NCBI GenBank assembly: GCA_018432615.1
Contig: JAHDSQ010000011.1
Location: 1-64,000 of the forward strand
Direction: 5' to 3'
From: Clostridia bacterium
Lineage (GTDB): Bacteria > Bacillota > Peptococcia > DRI-13 > SM3-B62
DNA length: 64,000 nucleotides
Part shown: positions 25,325 through 34,378 of the stretch, one piece after another
Numbering within the stretch: position 1 is the first letter of the stretch
How the letters are laid out: each line of letters opens with the position of its first letter
Notes under the pieces: generated by a model
Told to the model about the DNA's origin: nothing
The model's input: the letters and a program-made list of their open reading frames with translations, nothing else
The model's database searches: none
Program-made: the position numbers and the translations under genes

Positions 25325-27775
25325 TTATAACAGTGTCTGGGGTTCCACGTCAATTATGATGCGGGGAGCCCCTTCCTCATTACCGACCTTCGCGGCAGTT
25401 TCGCGCACAAGATGAGCCAACATCTGTACGTCCTTAAGGCTGCTGCCTTTTAGAATAAAGTGATAACGAAAGCGTCTTTTAAGATATTGTAGAGGGGCCG
25501 GTCCCGGACCCACCACCTCAATAGAAAGATTATTTTCCTCTATTTCTATTTTAAGCATTTTTGCCAAATAATCTACCCTGTCGCTCACTTTTTTCTCCAT
25601 AAACCCACTTACCAAAACACGAACAAGATAAACAAAAGGCGGATAATTCATCATTTGCCGAACTTCGATCTCTTTATGGTAGAACTGTTTATAATCCTGC
25701 CTAATCAACGGCACAAAAATATGGTTATCCGGATTGTAGGTCTGAACGATTACCTCTCCCGGTTTATCTCCTCGGCCTGCGCGCCCCGACACCTGCGCAG
25801 TTAATTGATATGCCCTCTCGGCAGCACGGTAATCCGGCATGTTTAATATCGCATCGGTATTAATGATTCCTACCAAAGTCACAGCGGGAAAATCCAAACC
25901 CTTGGCAATCATTTGTGTTCCAATCAACACCTGGGCCTTGCCCATCTGAAACTCCTTTAAAATATTAGTATGACTCCCTTTATTCCGAGTAGTATCTGCA
26001 TCCATCCGCAGGTATTTTACCTGTGGCATCACTCTTTGCAGTTCATTGGCCACCCTTTCCGTACCGGAACCGGAATAGCGTAAATAGTGGCTGCCACAAT
26101 AGGGGCAGCTTTGCTGAGGTTTTGCTCTGTAATTACAGTAATGGCACACCATTTGCCCTGTATTCTGATGATAGGTCAATGTTATGGCACAATGGGGGCA
26201 GGTCAGTGCCTCTCCGCATTCCGGGCAAAGAACAAAGGTGTGAAAGCCCCTTCTGTTTAAGAACAGGATAACCTGTTCGTTCTTTTTAATAACGTTCTCC
26301 ATGGCTGCCAAAAGCTTTCTGCTGAAAATACTCTTATTACCTTCCTTCATCTCAGGTTTCATATCCACCACCGTAACTATCGGCATCGGTCGCGAGGCTA
26401 CTCGATGGGGCAGGCTAAGTAGCTTGATATCACCCTGTAAAGCGCTGTAATACCTTTCTAAGGAAGGTGTTGCCGAACCATAGACCAAAGTTGCCTGGTA
26501 AATCTCAGCCATTTTTTCTGCAGCGCTTCGCGTATCATAGCGAGGATCCGGTTCGTTCTGTTTATAAGTGTTCTCATGCTCCTCATCAATAATAATCAAC
26601 CCCAAGGCGGTAAAAGGAGCAAAAAGAGCAGAACGAGGCCCTAAAACGACCTGGGCTTCCCCCCCTTTTATCCGGCACCATTCGTCGTATCTCTCACCCG
26701 CGGATAAAGAACTATGCAACACAGCGGTCTTGGAACCGAAAGTCTCCACCAACAGCGTCGTTACCTGCGGAGTAAGGGCGATTTCCGGAACAAGATAAAG
26801 AACCTGCTTCCCGCGCCGCAAAGCCGTTTCGATGGCCTTTAAATAAACCTCGGTCTTGCCGCTACCTGTGACACCATGTAACAGCCAGCGGTTGCTCTTT
26901 TCTTGCCCTATCCCCTCACAGATCGCCTCAGTTGCCTCCTCTTGATAAGGATTCAACACCTGGGGCCTTGTCCCTTCCAGCAGTTCACTATGAGGATCCC
27001 GAAAAAGTGTTTCCTCGTACAGACTGATCCAGCCTTTTTGTTGCAGCGTCTTCAGCACCTGATAGACACTACCGCTATCCGAATCGCAATCTTTCTTCAA
27101 TTCTTCCAGGGCCACAGGTCCTTCTTGCAAGGCTTTAAGTATTTCCCGCTGACGGTGGGCTCTGGCATTGACGCTTCCCCACGTAGGGGCAGCTTCCGAC
27201 AATTTTACATATTTTCTTTTTTTGTGAACCATTGCCGGATAAAACTCTGTACCAAGGGAAACAAAACCATTCGCGGCCAGTGAATCAATAGTATTCCTTT
27301 TTACCTGAGGATTTTTCTTTAAAATTTCACTAAGAGAGGCCTTTTGCTCCTCACTGTTTTTTAGGTAATCAATAACCATTTTCTCAACATCACTGAACAA
27401 CAGACATAACTTGGTTTTTTCCGTATTAAGCGACACGACCTGCTTTTCCTTCAACCTGACAGGAGGAGGAAAAAAAAGATGTATGGCTCGGTTAAGGGAA
27501 CAGACATAATAGTCGCTGATCCAACGAGCCATTAAAAGAGCCTCGGGGTTTAGTAAAGGTTCCGTCCCTAAGAATCTTTTGATTGGCTTAATCTCACCTT
27601 TAATATCCGGTGCTTTGGCAAGAATCTCGATAACTATTCCTTTTTCCTCATGGAATCTGACCGGTACAATAACAAGAAAGCCATGCAGCGGCCTTTTTGT
27701 GTCTTCCGGAACATAATATGTCAGCACTTGATCATAATTGCTTTCCTGTCGCAGAATAAGGACATTAACAAACAT
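25325..27775 (-). CDS. priA: Primosomal protein N' (replication restart helicase)
   Basis: A superfamily 2 helicase of about 816 residues that reloads the replisome at stalled forks. It has an N-terminal 3'-OH binding domain, Walker A GVTGSGKTEVYLKAI, DEEH in IIIDEEHENTYKQ, and a zinc region with four CxxC pairs (CPECGEALTCPHC and CHYCNYRAKPQQSCPYC). GQGRAGR-like motif VI reads QVSGRAGRGDKPGEV. GGCGGAG supports the ATG at 27775. Confidence 0.97.
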   Translation of the reverse strand: MFVNVLILRQESNYDQVLTYYVPEDTKRPLHGFLVIVPVRFHEEKGIVIEILAKAPDIKGEIKPIKRFLGTEPLLNPEALLMARWISDYYVCSLNRAIHLFFPPPVRLKEKQVVSLNTEKTKLCLLFSDVEKMVIDYLKNSEEQKASLSEILKKNPQVKRNTIDSLAANGFVSLGTEFYPAMVHKKRKYVKLSEAAPTWGSVNARAHRQREILKALQEGPVALEELKKDCDSDSGSVYQVLKTLQQKGWISLYEETLFRDPHSELLEGTRPQVLNPYQEEATEAICEGIGQEKSNRWLLHGVTGSGKTEVYLKAIETALRRGKQVLYLVPEIALTPQVTTLLVETFGSKTAVLHSSLSAGERYDEWCRIKGGEAQVVLGPRSALFAPFTALGLIIIDEEHENTYKQNEPDPRYDTRSAAEKMAEIYQATLVYGSATPSLERYYSALQGDIKLLSLPHRVASRPMPIVTVVDMKPEMKEGNKSIFSRKLLAAMENVIKKNEQVILFLNRRGFHTFVLCPECGEALTCPHCAITLTYHQNTGQMVCHYCNYRAKPQQSCPYCGSHYLRYSGSGTERVANELQRVMPQVKYLRMDADTTRNKGSHTNILKEFQMGKAQVLIGTQMIAKGLDFPAVTLVGIINTDAILNMPDYRAAERAYQLTAQVSGRAGRGDKPGEVIVQTYNPDNHIFVPLIRQDYKQFYHKEIEVRQMMNYPPFVYLVRVLVSGFMEKKVSDRVDYLAKMLKIEIEENNLSIEVVGPGPAPLQYLKRRFRYHFILKGSSLKDVQMLAHLVRETAAKVGNEEGAPRIIIDVEPQTLL

Positions 27776-27802
27776 AAGCAACAAACTCCGCCTCTAAGAT
27801 TT

Positions 27803-27839
27803 AAATGATGCCGGCTTTATATTGTAACCGGCATCATTT
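27803..27839. terminator. 12-bp hairpin between metK and priA
   Basis: AAATGATGCCGG (27803-27814) pairs with CCGGCATCATTT (27828-27839) over a 13-base loop. In the minus-strand transcript, which runs metK to priA, the stem is followed by only a short T run, so it may terminate partially or act as a stability element. The strong T run is on the plus strand, where no gene reads into it. Confidence 0.55.
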
Positions 27840-27853
27840 TTGTTTCTTTTTCT

Positions 27854-29047
27854 TTATTTTAGATTGAAAAATACTTTAAGTTCACCCACCTTGTCCAGAC
27901 GCTCCCAAGGAAGGTCAAGGTCATTACGGCCAAAATGACCGTACGCCGCAACCTGCTGATATATGGGCCTTCGCAGGTTAAGGCTGCGGATTATTCCTGC
28001 CGGGCGCAGATCAAAAACGTTATTGATCGCGTCAACTATTCTTTCTTCGTCAACCCTTCCCGTTCCGAAAGTATCCGCCATGATGCTTACCGGACGTGCA
28101 ACCCCAATCGCATAAGCTACCTGTATTTCGCATTTTTCGGCCAATCCTGCCGCCACAATGTTTTTCGCTACGTGCCGTGCCGCATAACACGCCGACCTAT
28201 CGACCTTAGTGGGATCCTTGCCGGAAAAGGCACCCCCGCCATGACGGGCCATACCGCCATATGTATCAACGATTATTTTCCTGCCCGTCAACCCGGAATC
28301 CCCTAATGGGCCTCCCACCACAAAACGCCCGGTAGGATTTACCAGATAGCGGGTCTGGGCATCAATCAGACCGGAAGGGATAACCGGCAGTATTATCTTC
28401 TCAATAACATCTTCCCTTATTTGTCCCGCCTCGGCAGACGGATCATGCTGAGTCGATATTACGATGGTGCTCACTCTCACCGGTTTGCCCTTATCATATT
28501 CCACTGTAACCTGGGATTTGCCGTCGGGACGAAGATAATCGATTATTCCTTCTTTTCTCGCCTTGGCCAGCCTTCTTGTCAACTGATGAGCCATGCTGAT
28601 AGGTAACGGCATATATTCTTCTGTTTCATTAGTTGCATAACCAAACATCATTCCCTGATCCCCAGCACCGATGGCCTCGATGGCACTATCTGCCATTTCT
28701 CCTGTTTTGGCCTCCAGCGCCTTATCGACCCCCATGGCAATATCTGGGGATTGCTCATCGATTGCCGACAAGACCGCACAAGTGCTGTAATCAAAACCAT
28801 ACTTCGCCCGGGTATAGCCTATATCCTCTACCGTTTTTCTCACAATCTTAGGTATATCCACGTAGCATTTCGTGGATATTTCCCCCATCACTAGAACCAT
28901 TCCGGTGGTAATAGACGTTTCACATGCTACCCGGCCTTCTGGGTCTTCAGCCATTACCGAATCCAAAACACCATCGGATATCTGATCTGCTATCTTATCC
29001 GGATGGCCTTCCGTAACAGATTCGGAGGTGAACAGCTTCCTGGTCAA
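27854..29047 (-). CDS. metK: S-adenosylmethionine synthetase
   Basis: The 397-residue enzyme makes SAM from methionine and ATP. The signatures are [15 protein letters not shown] near the N-terminus, [12 protein letters not shown] and [19 protein letters not shown]. The gene is directly after coaBC with no gap (stop at 29048), so there is no room for a SAM riboswitch in front of it. Confidence 0.98.
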   Translation of the reverse strand: MTRKLFTSESVTEGHPDKIADQISDGVLDSVMAEDPEGRVACETSITTGMVLVMGEISTKCYVDIPKIVRKTVEDIGYTRAKYGFDYSTCAVLSAIDEQSPDIAMGVDKALEAKTGEMADSAIEAIGAGDQGMMFGYATNETEEYMPLPISMAHQLTRRLAKARKEGIIDYLRPDGKSQVTVEYDKGKPVRVSTIVISTQHDPSAEAGQIREDVIEKIILPVIPSGLIDAQTRYLVNPTGRFVVGGPLGDSGLTGRKIIVDTYGGMARHGGGAFSGKDPTKVDRSACYAARHVAKNIVAAGLAEKCEIQVAYAIGVARPVSIMADTFGTGRVDEERIVDAINNVFDLRPAGIIRSLNLRRPIYQQVAAYGHFGRNDLDLPWERLDKVGELKVFFNLK

Positions 29048-30259
29048 TTAACCCACACTTCCTCTCATCTTAATGATTTTAATAATATTTTGCCATATTT
29101 CAACGGCGACGGCATCCTTGCTCATTTGAGGAAGCCTTTTTACCGTGGCGTTCGGAAAAACAAGTGAAACCGTATTAGTATCATGCTTAAACCCTGCGCC
29201 CTCTTGCAGCAAATCGTTTGCAACAATAAAATCGAGATTCTTCCTTTTAATTTTTTCCGAGGCATTGGCGACGACATCCTCCGTCTCCGCAGCAAAACCG
29301 ACCAAAACACGGTCTTCTTTGATCTTCCCGAGCTCAGCCAGGATATCCTTGTTTCTGGCCAGCTCAAGATATATATCTGAATTTTGTTTCTTAATCTTGT
29401 TTTCATTTTTCTGTTTAGGGCGGTAATCTGCCACCGCCGCGGCCTTAATTACAACATCACATTCCGTAAAGACAGTCAGAACTGCCTGATACATTTCCTC
29501 TGCAGTCTGCACATCCACACGCTTTATACCTTTGGGCACATTCAGATCAATGGGCCCACACACCAACGTTACCTCTGCACCCATTAACTGTGCACACCTG
29601 GCCAGGGAATACCCCATCTTGCCTGAGCTGTGATTTGTTAGATACCGTACCGGGTCTAGCGGCTCCTGAGTTGGACCTGCAGTTATGAGCACCTTGTATC
29701 CTTGCAATGGCTTGTCCCCGGCAAGCAGTTCCTCAATAGCAAACATAATCTCTTCAATATCTGCCAGCCTTCCCTCACCTTGGTATCCACATGCCAAATC
29801 GCCATGGCCGGTTGCCATGACATGGTGTCCGAAGCCCTCAAGCCTCTTGATATTATCTTGTGTCACCCGATTGTTAAGCATATTGACATTCATAGCGGGA
29901 GCAAAAAGAACAGGAGAATTGGTGGCAAGTATTGTGGTCGACAAAAAATCGTCGGCTATACCGCAAGCCGCCTTAGCCAGAATATTGGCTGTGGCAGGCG
30001 CTACCACGATAAGATCTGCCTTGTCGGCAAGCCCCACATGTTCAACGTCCCAAACCCGCGGCTCATCGAACATCTTTGTGTAAACGGGATTACCCGACAG
30101 CGTTCTTAATGTCAGCGGCGTGATAAATTGACAAGCTGAAGCAGTCATTACGCAGTAGACCTCGGCACCCCTTTTAACCAGAGCTCTCACCAACTCTGCA
30201 CTTTTATATGCCGCTATCCCCCCGGTCACACCAACAACAACAACTTTGCCTTTAATCAT
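29048..30259 (-). CDS. coaBC: Phosphopantothenoylcysteine decarboxylase/synthetase
   Basis: A 403-residue fused CoA-biosynthesis enzyme. The CoaC flavoprotein half has GVTGGIAAYKSAEL, PAMNVNMLNN and the catalytic Cys in GDLACGYQGEGRL. The CoaB half has ITAGPTQEPLDPVRYLTN, SSGKMGYSLA and KAAAVADYRPK. It follows rpoZ by nine bases. Confidence 0.97.
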   Translation of the reverse strand: MIKGKVVVVGVTGGIAAYKSAELVRALVKRGAEVYCVMTASACQFITPLTLRTLSGNPVYTKMFDEPRVWDVEHVGLADKADLIVVAPATANILAKAACGIADDFLSTTILATNSPVLFAPAMNVNMLNNRVTQDNIKRLEGFGHHVMATGHGDLACGYQGEGRLADIEEIMFAIEELLAGDKPLQGYKVLITAGPTQEPLDPVRYLTNHSSGKMGYSLARCAQLMGAEVTLVCGPIDLNVPKGIKRVDVQTAEEMYQAVLTVFTECDVVIKAAAVADYRPKQKNENKIKKQNSDIYLELARNKDILAELGKIKEDRVLVGFAAETEDVVANASEKIKRKNLDFIVANDLLQEGAGFKHDTNTVSLVFPNATVKRLPQMSKDAVAVEIWQNIIKIIKMRGSVG

Positions 30260-30268
30260 TTTCCTAAC

Positions 30269-30484
30269 CTACTTTATTCCATGCTTGGGATGCTCGATCC
30301 CAAACATATCCTGGGCAATCTCTTCCAAAGCAATACTGACCGGTTTGCTCATTTTTTGCTTTTCCGCATTAATAAAGGGCTTGGCCCCGTCTGTGAGCAT
30401 GCGTGCTCTTTTAGCCGCAGCTGCCACCAGCGCATACTTCGATTCGAACTTACTCATCAAAAGATCGATTGAAGGCTGCTTCAC
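30269..30484 (-). CDS. rpoZ: RNA polymerase omega subunit
   Basis: The 71-residue subunit helps fold beta-prime. It begins KQPSIDLLMSKFESKYALVAAAAKRAR, close to the family's N-terminal helix pattern. The start codon is GTG, fixed by GAGGAGG eight bases upstream. It lies in the common remA-gmk-rpoZ-coaBC order. Confidence 0.95.
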   Translation of the reverse strand: MKQPSIDLLMSKFESKYALVAAAAKRARMLTDGAKPFINAEKQKMSKPVSIALEEIAQDMFGIEHPKHGIK

Positions 30485-30497
30485 TGTTCATACCTCC

Positions 30498-31133
30498 TCA
30501 ACAGCTTCTATTATCAGCCGAACAGGAAATTTCCCCTGCCACTCGGCCTTTTTCCACTGAAATTATCTTTTTAATTTCCTCTGCAGCTGTGTTAATCATA
30601 TCATTAACCACAACATAATCATAGTTGCCGGCCTGCTCGAGTTCCCATTCCACTTTATTCATCCGTACCTTAATCTGTTCTGCCTTTTCGGTACCTCTGC
30701 CTTTTATTCTTCTTAGTAATTCTTCTTTAGAAGGCGGCATGATGAAAATGAAAACACCCAGGGGCTCTTTTTTCTTAACCTGCAACGCACCTTGAACATC
30801 AATTTCAAGAATACAATCCTGCCCGTGCCGTAATGTTGCATCAACAAAATCCTTCGGCGTTCCATAATAGTTGTCGAACACTTTAGCCCATTCCAGAAAA
30901 GCATCCTTGGCAATCAAATCCTTAAACTTTTCCTCGGTATAGAAAAAATAGTCCCGTCCGTTTACCTCTCCCGGCCTTGGGCTCCTCGTCGTGGCTGAAA
31001 CCGAATAAACGACATCAGGATATATTCGCTTTAATTCCCGGCATATCGTGCCCTTCCCGACCCCCGAAGGTCCTGAAATAACCAAAAGGACACCTCTGTG
31101 CCGCTTTTCTCCTCTCTCCCGACCGTTCATCAT
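30498..31133 (-). CDS. gmk: Guanylate kinase
   Basis: The enzyme phosphorylates GMP to GDP. The P-loop is SGPSGVGKGTICREL, and GMP-binding residues lie in SATTRSPRPGEVNGRDYFF. The ATG at 31133 has GAGGAG upstream and gives 211 residues; a frame open to 31286 would overlap remA and adds no family sequence. The C-terminal tail ends with two cysteines. Confidence 0.97.
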   Translation of the reverse strand: MMNGRERGEKRHRGVLLVISGPSGVGKGTICRELKRIYPDVVYSVSATTRSPRPGEVNGRDYFFYTEEKFKDLIAKDAFLEWAKVFDNYYGTPKDFVDATLRHGQDCILEIDVQGALQVKKKEPLGVFIFIMPPSKEELLRRIKGRGTEKAEQIKVRMNKVEWELEQAGNYDYVVVNDMINTAAEEIKKIISVEKGRVAGEISCSADNRSC

Positions 31134-31146
31134 AAGAATCTCCTCT

Positions 31147-31416
31147 TTACTCCGTTTCCTCGCTGTGCGAAGCTTCTTTGGCCCAGAGACGATTGGCAAC
31201 CGTCTCCGGTTGAACCGCCGAAAGCACAATATGCTCGCTGTCCATAATAACAACAGCTCTTGTTCTGCGGCCATAGGTAGCATCAATAAGCATCCCGTTT
31301 TCCCTGGCCTCCTGAATGATTCTTTTTATCGGCGCCGACTCAGGGCTGACAATAGCAACGATCCTACTTGCCGAAACAATGTTGCCAAAACCGATATTTA
31401 TGAGTTTTATATCCAT
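31147..31416 (-). CDS. remA: Extracellular matrix regulatory protein RemA (DUF370)
   Basis: A small DNA-binding protein of 89 residues. [22 protein letters not shown] and the conserved APIKR and DATYGRRTR stretches are typical of RemA, which in Bacillus activates biofilm and osmoprotection genes. Its place between yicC and gmk is the conserved one. The C-terminus (EASHSEETE) is longer than the core. A frame four codons longer is possible. Confidence 0.94.
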   Translation of the reverse strand: MDIKLINIGFGNIVSASRIVAIVSPESAPIKRIIQEARENGMLIDATYGRRTRAVVIMDSEHIVLSAVQPETVANRLWAKEASHSEETE

Positions 31417-31437
31417 AGCAAAACCCATCCTTCCCGC

Positions 31438-32316
31438 TTATTCGATGTTCTGCACTTGTTCCCTTAATTTCTCCAATTCACTTTTCATAGATACTACTCC
31501 CTGGGTTATTTCCAGGTTGTTAGCCTTAGAGCCAATGGTATTTACTTCCCTGTTCATTTCCTGCAAAAGGAAGTCCAACTTTCGACCGACAGCGCCGTCC
31601 TCCTCTAAAATCTGCTCAAACTGGCCGAGATGACTTTGTAATCTCACCAGTTCCTCATCAATGCAGGCCCTATCCGCAAAAACGGCTACTTCCATAGCCA
31701 ATCGTCCTTCATCCACAACGTCTTTGCCTATCAACTCCGCCAAACGGTTGTTCAACTTTTCTCGATAGTATTCAACAACCTGACCGCTTTTTTCGGCAAT
31801 CCCACGGTGCTCTTCTTTTATAACCTGTAAGTGCTCAGCTAAATCCACACTGAGCTTTTCCCCTTCTTTACTCCTCATCTCCAGCAAAAGCTCTACCGCC
31901 ATCTGCAAAGCAGGCTCAATTTCAGACCAGACCTTTGCAAAATCATCCTCTTTTTCTTCAACCTGGAGTACCTCAGGCATCTGAGCCAACCGACAGACAT
32001 CAACTTTTGCCTCTGATTCGGTTATATTTGCCAATTCCTTCAATGCTTTATGATACGCCAAGGCCAAGTCTTTGTCAACTCGCACCTCTAACGGCTTACT
32101 GCCCAAGTCTTCCATTTTAATAAATATTTCAACTCTCCCGCGCAGTACTCTTTCCAAAATACAACTCTTAATCGCATCCTCCAACAGCATATACTTGCGT
32201 GGAAGCTTAACCGCCACCTCGACGTAACGATGATTAACAGATTTTGCCTCAACAGTAACACGCTTGCTCGCACCAGTATGCTCGCCTCTTCCAAAGCCTG
32301 TCATGCTTTTTATCAA
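31438..32316 (-). CDS. yicC: YicC/YloC family endoribonuclease-like protein
   Basis: The 292-residue protein begins IKSMTGFGRGE and ends with EMNREVNTIGSKANN and a coiled C-terminal helix, the two diagnostic ends of the family. YicC is reported to cleave RNA or to promote small-RNA decay in Escherichia coli. It heads the yicC-remA-gmk-rpoZ run. Confidence 0.94.
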   Translation of the reverse strand: MIKSMTGFGRGEHTGASKRVTVEAKSVNHRYVEVAVKLPRKYMLLEDAIKSCILERVLRGRVEIFIKMEDLGSKPLEVRVDKDLALAYHKALKELANITESEAKVDVCRLAQMPEVLQVEEKEDDFAKVWSEIEPALQMAVELLLEMRSKEGEKLSVDLAEHLQVIKEEHRGIAEKSGQVVEYYREKLNNRLAELIGKDVVDEGRLAMEVAVFADRACIDEELVRLQSHLGQFEQILEEDGAVGRKLDFLLQEMNREVNTIGSKANNLEITQGVVSMKSELEKLREQVQNIE

Positions 32317-32329
32317 TAGCTGTTCCTCC

Positions 32330-33499
32330 CTAAAACTCTACTTTTCCCAAATGCTCTTTTAGCCTCTTTAAGCCCTCGTCAATCCTTTCGTCGGCAAGGG
32401 TTATAGAAATCCTAAAATATCCTTCTCCGTATTCACCGTAACCGTTGCCCGGCGTAATAATTACTCCGGCCTTGTCCAACACGTACTCAGCAAAAGAAGC
32501 CGAAGTAAACCCTTTCGGCACAGGAGCCCAAACATAGAAGGTGGCTTTGGGAATAGGCAGGTTCCAGCCCATACCGTTTAAGCCCTTGATTACCTTCTCC
32601 ATTCTCCTGCGGTAAAGACTTCTCAGCTCGATAACACTGTCTTTTGATCCGGTAAGTCCTTTGATAGCCGCATATTGAATGGCCTGGAACTGACCGGAAT
32701 CCAAATTAGACTTGAGCCTGGTCAAAGCATCAATGACATCAGAACGTCCGACAGCCCAAGCAATCCTCCAGCCTGTCATATTGAAGGGCTTTGATAAGGA
32801 GCCGAATTCAATGCATACCTCTTTTGCTCCCGGCACCTCCAAAATACTTGTCGGTTCATAGCCTTCAAAAGCTAATTCCGTATAGGCCGCATCATGGCAA
32901 ATGATAATATCATACTTCTTGGCAAAGGCTACAGCCTCTGCAAAAAAATCTTTTCCGGCCACAGCTCCGGTGGGATTGTTAGGATAGTTCAAAAACATTA
33001 GCTTAGCCTTTTTGGCGATATCCTCCGGTATTTTCGTAAAATCAGGCAAGAAGCCGTTTTCGGCCAAAAGCGGCATAAGATATGAATCACCACCGGCCAA
33101 AAGTGTCCCGATACTATAAACAGGATATCCCGGATCCGGCACCAGATTAATATCTCCGGGATCAACATAGCAGAAGTTGATATGCCCTACTCCCTCTTTA
33201 GAGCCAATTAAGGTCACAACCTCATTTTTGGGATCTAATTCGACGCCGTGGGTGTCTTGATAGTAGTCACACACCGCTTGGCGGAAGGACAGCATTCCGG
33301 CAGAAGAAGGATACTGATGGTTTTCTGCGTTTTGGGCCTCTTTGCACAATTCATCAATTATGTATTGTGGAGTTGGGCTATCCGGATCACCTATTCCAAA
33401 ACTGATGATATCAATTCCCTTTTCCTTAGCTTCCTCTATCTTCTTCTCAATACGTGCAAACAAATACGGCGGTAGTTTCTTGATTCTTTTTGCTTCCAT
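32330..33499 (-). CDS. dapL: LL-diaminopimelate aminotransferase
   Basis: A 389-residue class I/II PLP aminotransferase. The PLP lysine is in [20 protein letters not shown], with NYPNNPTGA and [10 protein letters not shown] earlier. The sequence and position directly after dapF point to DapL, which makes LL-DAP from tetrahydrodipicolinate in one step and is typical of Desulfitobacterium/Moorella-type Clostridia. A general aspartate aminotransferase is a less likely alternative. Confidence 0.88.
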   Translation of the reverse strand: MEAKRIKKLPPYLFARIEKKIEEAKEKGIDIISFGIGDPDSPTPQYIIDELCKEAQNAENHQYPSSAGMLSFRQAVCDYYQDTHGVELDPKNEVVTLIGSKEGVGHINFCYVDPGDINLVPDPGYPVYSIGTLLAGGDSYLMPLLAENGFLPDFTKIPEDIAKKAKLMFLNYPNNPTGAVAGKDFFAEAVAFAKKYDIIICHDAAYTELAFEGYEPTSILEVPGAKEVCIEFGSLSKPFNMTGWRIAWAVGRSDVIDALTRLKSNLDSGQFQAIQYAAIKGLTGSKDSVIELRSLYRRRMEKVIKGLNGMGWNLPIPKATFYVWAPVPKGFTSASFAEYVLDKAGVIITPGNGYGEYGEGYFRISITLADERIDEGLKRLKEHLGKVEF

Positions 33500-33523
33500 G
33501 GCTCATACTCCTTTCTTAATATA

Positions 33524-34360
33524 TTAATAGTCTTTCAGTTCCCCGCAAAACACTTCCCGGGCCGGCCCAGTCATATATACGCGTCCGTTTTCCGCCCATT
33601 CAATCTCCAGTGTCCCTCCGGGAAGCCTGACCAGTGCTTTTTTAGCAGTTTTTTCATTCAGGACGGAAGCTACCAACGAAGCACAGGCTCCCGTTCCGCA
33701 AGCCAGTGTTATACCTGCCCCCCTTTCCCAAACCCTCATCTTTAATTCACCCTCGTTGATTACTTGAACAAAATGCACATTAGTTTTCCTGGGAAATATT
33801 GGGTGCTTTTCTAGCTCCGGACCGTATTTACCGATATCGACCTTGTCCACATCATCAGTAAAAATAACGCAATGGGGCACCCCCATCAACAAAGCGGTCA
33901 CATTAAAGGTCTTATCTAAAACAACCAACGGCTCATTAACTGCCTTTTCTTTTTCTCCCAGCATGGGTATATCCTCTCTTGCCAAAGAAGGAACCCCCAT
34001 GTCCACCGTAATCCCCTTGATTTTACCGTCCTCAAGCACCAAAAGGGGAGTCATTATCCCTGCCAAAGTTTCCACAGTAAACTCTATATTCTTCACATAA
34101 CCGGCTTCATAAACGTACTTGGCAAAACAGCGAATACCGTTTCCGCACATTTCCGCCTCGCTACCGTCCGAATTGATTATCTCCATTTTAATGTCGGCTT
34201 TTTTTGAAGGCAGCACCAGCAATATACCGTCCGCACCAATGCCAAAATGCCTGTCGCACAATTTCTGGGCCATTATACCCTTATCCTCAGGTAATTTCTC
34301 CTTTATACCATCAATAACCACAAAGTCGTTGCCTATTCCATGAAGTTTGGAAAATCTCAA
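33524..34360 (-). CDS. dapF: Diaminopimelate epimerase
   Basis: The 278-residue PLP-independent epimerase turns LL-DAP into meso-DAP for lysine and peptidoglycan. The catalytic cysteine pair lies in AEMCGNGIRCFAKY and LACGTGACAS. It forms a pair with dapL, 24 bases downstream. Confidence 0.97.
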   Translation of the reverse strand: MRFSKLHGIGNDFVVIDGIKEKLPEDKGIMAQKLCDRHFGIGADGILLVLPSKKADIKMEIINSDGSEAEMCGNGIRCFAKYVYEAGYVKNIEFTVETLAGIMTPLLVLEDGKIKGITVDMGVPSLAREDIPMLGEKEKAVNEPLVVLDKTFNVTALLMGVPHCVIFTDDVDKVDIGKYGPELEKHPIFPRKTNVHFVQVINEGELKMRVWERGAGITLACGTGACASLVASVLNEKTAKKALVRLPGGTLEIEWAENGRVYMTGPAREVFCGELKDY

Positions 34361-34378
34361 GGCAGCTCACCTCCTCTG

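Noticed and set aside
27803-27839. metK-priA hairpin as a plus-strand terminator
   Set aside because: The best T run is on the plus strand but no plus-strand gene reads into it; listed only as a hairpin that may partially stop the minus transcript.
28840-29060. SAM riboswitch for metK
   Set aside because: metK begins directly after coaBC, leaving no leader sequence in which a riboswitch could lie.
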